64,000 nucleotides of DNA. Origin: Levilactobacillus cerevisiae. GTDB lineage: Bacteria; Bacillota; Bacilli; Lactobacillales; Lactobacillaceae. The position numbers and the translations under genes are program-made. Location of the stretch: positions 62,001-126,000 of the forward strand of contig NZ_RHNN01000008.1 of NCBI RefSeq assembly GCF_003946245.1, in the 5' to 3' direction. Below the pieces are notes generated by a model. It did not search any database. It saw nothing but the letters and a program-made list of their open reading frames with translations, and was not told where the DNA came from. This document shows positions 61,486-64,000 of the stretch, in pieces; position 1 is the stretch's first letter, and each line of letters begins with the position of its first letter.

Positions 61486-62004
61486 ATGACAGGAAAAATT
61501 ACAGCAGTTACCGCAGCAGACATGCCAACACTTCAACAGGTCAGTCGGGCCACTTTCACCGATACGTTTGGGGCGGCTAATACCCCTGAGGACCTGGCAA
61601 AATACTTGGACAAGACCTATAACCAGCCCCAATTATTGCAGGAGTTGCAACAGCCAACCACGACGTTTGATTTTATCTCTGTAAATGGCGTTGTCGCCGG
61701 CTACTTGAAGCTTAACTGGGGTGCCACTCAGTCTGAAGAACGGGGTAACCGGAGCTTAGAAATTGAACGGATTTACATTCTGCCAGAATTCAAACGTCAG
61801 GGCTTAGGCCAACACCTCTATCAGCACGCGGTGGCTAAGGCGACGGCGCTCGGGCTCGCTGCCATCTGGTTGGGCGTTTGGGAAAATAATTTTTCCGCGC
61901 AAAAGTTTTATCAGGCGATGGGCTTCAAGGAAGTTGGCGACCACGTTTTCCATTTAGGTACGGAGTCACAACGCGATTTAATTTTAGAGAAAACGCTGGT
62001 ATAA
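61486..62004 (+). CDS. GNAT-family N-acetyltransferase
   Basis: 172 residues; aaaggag 8 nt before the ATG. GNAT motifs: MPTLQQVSRATFTDTFG, FISVNGVVAGYLKLNWG, IERIYILPEFKRQGLGQHLY (acetyl-CoA loop) and LGVWENNFSAQKFYQAMGF. Resembles spermidine/PaiA-type acetyltransferases in the TFxDTFG start, which could mean polyamine or toxic amine acetylation. Second gene of the MarR-led operon. Confidence 0.92.
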   Translation: MTGKITAVTAADMPTLQQVSRATFTDTFGAANTPEDLAKYLDKTYNQPQLLQELQQPTTTFDFISVNGVVAGYLKLNWGATQSEERGNRSLEIERIYILPEFKRQGLGQHLYQHAVAKATALGLAAIWLGVWENNFSAQKFYQAMGFKEVGDHVFHLGTESQRDLILEKTLV

Positions 62005-62070
62005 TGGTTTTTACATTCACTTTTAAAAACGACGCAAATAATTGCGAAACTTCAAGGAGGACACGAAACG

Positions 62071-62478
62071 ATGAAAGATAATATCCAACTGGGCGATCCG
62101 GACTTTGCCAACATGATGTTGGTCCTAAAAGACCCCGTCACGCAAGCGAACCACAAGGAGTTTAAATTCTTGGACGGGACCGAGACCGGTGAAATGCAAG
62201 AAATTGCGCCAGATATCTGGGCGATGCCAGCCTACATGCAGGCCGATGACGACTTCACCATGTTTTTCCTCACGACCCAGATTGAATCTGGCGAGACCGT
62301 GATGGCCTTTGCGACTGGCGAAACGGATCAAGGGGATTTTCGGTTGAGCGAACCGTTGGTGACGGGGACCGGGCTGAATGTGTTGAACGAACAACAACCT
62401 AATCGCGCCAAACGCGTCTTAAAGTTTTTAAATGATATTTCTAAAGCAGATGAGGGTAACTGGCGGATGGTCGATTAG
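62071..62478 (+). CDS. Conserved hypothetical protein
   Basis: 135 residues; caaggagg before the ATG. Acidic, mixed alpha/beta, no membrane or signal segment (DPDFANMMLVLKDPV, EIAPDIWAMPAYMQADDDFT, NRAKRVLKFLNDISKADEG). No family recognised. Between a GNAT enzyme and an MFS transporter in the MarR-led operon, gap sizes 66 and 31 bp. Confidence 0.75.
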   Translation: MKDNIQLGDPDFANMMLVLKDPVTQANHKEFKFLDGTETGEMQEIAPDIWAMPAYMQADDDFTMFFLTTQIESGETVMAFATGETDQGDFRLSEPLVTGTGLNVLNEQQPNRAKRVLKFLNDISKADEGNWRMVD

Positions 62479-62509
62479 TCTTGACGTAAAGTGAAATGGA
62501 GGTGGTCGC

Positions 62510-63700
62510 ATGAATTCTGCGGCCAAGGCGTTTAACCTACCATTACTGCTGGCGCCCTTCATTTCACGGCTCGGAAGTACCTTGTATCTTTTCGGGCTGA
62601 ATTGGTTTGTTGTCGAAGCAACTGGTAACGCTGCGCTATTGGGCATTATCCAGGCCATTGGAGGCGTGGTCCTGTTCTTCGGGGACTTGCTATGTGGTGT
62701 GGTTGTCGATAATTTTAACCGCAAACGCATTGTCGTCAGCGCTGAATTTCTGAGCGTTGTGGGTTGCCTGGTGTGCGCCTGGTGGTTAAATCCCCAGCAC
62801 ATTACGGCGGGACCCTTGATTGCCCTCACCGTGATTCTGGACGTCGGGTTGGCCTTCAGTCTGCCCGCGGCCAAGGCAATGATTCCCGAGCTGATTACGT
62901 TAGCCGGCCGGCAGCGGTTCAATGCCGTCAGTAACACGTTGATTGACCTGGCAGATATTTGTGCACCACTGATTGGTGGTGGCTTGCTGGCACTCAAATG
63001 GTTAGATCTCCGCGGATTTCTGCTCCTGAACGGGACGTCATTTCTCTTGTCCTTTCTGTTTTACCTCAGCATTCACTACGTCCAACCCACGGGCAATGGT
63101 GGTCAATTAGGCGTCAAAGAGAGCCTATTGACCGGCTGGCGGTACGTGTGGCAACGGCCAGGATTGATTGAAGTCATCGTCCTAGGTGGCCTGATCAACG
63201 TGCTCTATGCCGCGGTAAGACTGGTTTTACCCTATAATGTCAATCACCTGTACGGCGGGGACTCAACACGTTATAGCTATTTGCTAGTCATGTTGGCAGT
63301 TGGCGGTATCTTAGGCGGCTTGCGTCTGACGTTGGACAAACGGCCGCCCCAACGGCAACAGAACTACAGCGACCTGGCGTTGGCAGCGGCGATGTTACTA
63401 ATCGCCGGTGTGTGGGCTAATTATTGGGTGCTTTTAGTGGTGAGTGGCGTCTTTGGTTTCTGCTATTCTTGTTTTGAAATTCGGGCCATCACCATCACCC
63501 AGAATCTGACCGCACCGGACTTTTTAGGCCGAATGTTTGGTATTTTATTTTTGGCAATCGATGCCTTTCAACCGGTCGGCAGCTTTGTCTTTGGGTTCGT
63601 CACGGATTGGCTGGCGAACTGGACGCTGGTCGTGATTGGTGTCCTGCTTTTAATAGGTTTGGGGCTCATTAATCAGTGGTATCAACGCTTAATCGGCTAG
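62510..63700 (+). CDS. MFS transporter
   Basis: 396 residues with ggaggtgg before the ATG; 12 hydrophobic segments. DLLCGVVVDNFNRKRIVVSAEF between segments 2 and 3 is the MFS loop; the protein resembles the MacL/Mef-like or DHA3 export branch (LLAPFISRLGSTLYLFGLNWFV at the start). Export of a drug or metabolite is plausible given the MarR/GNAT operon, but the substrate is unknown. Last gene of its operon. Confidence 0.88.
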   Translation: MNSAAKAFNLPLLLAPFISRLGSTLYLFGLNWFVVEATGNAALLGIIQAIGGVVLFFGDLLCGVVVDNFNRKRIVVSAEFLSVVGCLVCAWWLNPQHITAGPLIALTVILDVGLAFSLPAAKAMIPELITLAGRQRFNAVSNTLIDLADICAPLIGGGLLALKWLDLRGFLLLNGTSFLLSFLFYLSIHYVQPTGNGGQLGVKESLLTGWRYVWQRPGLIEVIVLGGLINVLYAAVRLVLPYNVNHLYGGDSTRYSYLLVMLAVGGILGGLRLTLDKRPPQRQQNYSDLALAAAMLLIAGVWANYWVLLVVSGVFGFCYSCFEIRAITITQNLTAPDFLGRMFGILFLAIDAFQPVGSFVFGFVTDWLANWTLVVIGVLLLIGLGLINQWYQRLIG

Positions 63701-63722
63701 AAACGAAAAATGTGAAAAGCGA

Positions 63723-63751
63723 TTGACGTGGCTTGACGGAATCTCTATACT
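63723..63751 (+). promoter_or_regulatory. Promoter of the uracil permease gene
   Basis: TTGACG (63723-63728), a 17-bp spacer, TATACT (63746-63751): a near-consensus sigma-A promoter giving a ~150-nt leader. Confidence 0.8.
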
Positions 63752-63777
63752 AGGTACAAATATGTTCCTTTAACGTT

Positions 63778-63881
63778 GTCCCGTGAGGCAATGAAGGGTG
63801 CACTCTCTGGCACATGCTGGGCTAAGTTTAGGCAAAATGAGTGGGCACGCAGTTTCCTTACGGGAATGGCGTGCCCTTTTT
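63778..63881 (+). promoter_or_regulatory. PyrR-dependent attenuator
   Basis: GTCCCGTGAGGC (63778-63789) matches the PyrR RNA-binding consensus UCCNGNGAGG. A terminator follows (GGGCACGC/GCGTGCCC then TTTTT, 63843-63881) before the permease start. PyrR bound to UMP would stabilise the upstream hairpin and let the terminator form, shutting off uracil uptake when pyrimidines are plentiful. Confidence 0.85.
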
Positions 63882-63910
63882 CTATACTTACTACCTGGAG
63901 GTCTTTGTGC

Positions 63911-64000
63911 ATGAAAGAACCAAAGCGTTACCGTAATCCGGACGCCCTAATCGATATTTGGGAGCGGCCTAGTTGGGGACAATGGTTGGGCCTGTCGCTT
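63911..64000 (+). CDS. pyrP: Uracil permease, 5' end (partial)
   Basis: The first 30 codons before the window ends; cctggagg lies 9-10 nt before the ATG. NPDALIDIWERPSWGQWLGL matches the N-terminus of NCS2 uracil:H+ symporters (typically PDxxxDVxDRPxxGxWLxLSLQH). The PyrR attenuator in the leader strongly supports uracil rather than xanthine as substrate. Regulated by UMP through PyrR; the rest of the gene is outside the window. Confidence 0.85.
   Translation, partial: MKEPKRYRNPDALIDIWERPSWGQWLGLSL

Noticed and set aside
62428-62997. 189-codon minus-strand frame
   Set aside because: Antisense shadow of the MFS transporter; low-complexity basic translation.

Overview
The window looks like a low-to-medium GC Lactobacillaceae chromosome, most likely a Levilactobacillus/Lactiplantibacillus-type plant-associated lactobacillus. 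The pointers are a lactobacillar PepN and a C69 dipeptidase, GPH-family glycoside symporters, a GntR-LacI type AraR, a complete araB-araD-araA set, CcpA-type cre sites and a PyrR-controlled uracil permease. Species assignment is inference; no rRNA or tRNA gene was seen.

Layout. 1-2.8 kb: 5' part of a thioester (TQXA) / SpaA-repeat surface adhesin on the minus strand, with an IS30-family insertion sequence immediately upstream. 3.1-12 kb: an integrated mobile element. It has an XRE repressor, a secreted CAP-like protein, a small DUF2829/Tad2-like protein, a second HTH regulator, a short FtsK-like coupling ATPase, a membrane protein, a rolling-circle HUH Rep fused to a superfamily-3 helicase, a DNA-binding protein, a DUF3173 protein and a Tn916-type tyrosine integrase. 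No type IV secretion genes are present, so it fits an integrative mobilizable element or integrated plasmid. 12-25.8 kb: an AT-rich endonuclease/exonuclease/phosphatase gene, two flavodoxin paralogues, small secreted or hypothetical proteins, pepN, pepD, a voltage-gated-type K+ channel, an OhrR-like regulator, recQ and a short UvrA paralogue.

26-57.2 kb is the core of the window: a roughly 31 kb plant-glycan island centred on L-arabinose. Module 1 (minus strand) is GH51 alpha-L-arabinofuranosidase, a LacY-like symporter and a GH43 enzyme, divergent from an ArsR-type regulator with a large C-terminal domain. AraR and a GPH symporter follow. Module 2 is GH127 beta-L-arabinofuranosidase, a 65-residue membrane protein and that GPH symporter, divergent from an AraC regulator. 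Module 3 is a GPH symporter, AraC and a large DUF5695-like protein. Module 4 is a GH31 alpha-xylosidase-type enzyme, a GPH symporter and a GH36 alpha-galactosidase, with two more AraC regulators. The araBDA operon, an acetyltransferase and an AraE-like proton symporter complete the route: oligosaccharide uptake, intracellular release of arabinose, then conversion to xylulose-5-phosphate. Three AraC regulators share a distinctive C-terminal tail. Three perfect and several near-perfect cre sites sit in the promoters, pointing to coordinated catabolite repression.

57.3-64 kb: small proteins, a GcvH-like protein, an RluA pseudouridine synthase, a DUF1003 membrane protein followed by an overlapping 27-codon ORF, two GNAT acetyltransferases, a MarR regulator, an MFS transporter, a duplicated intergenic element of possible RNA nature, and the start of a uracil permease behind a recognisable PyrR attenuator.
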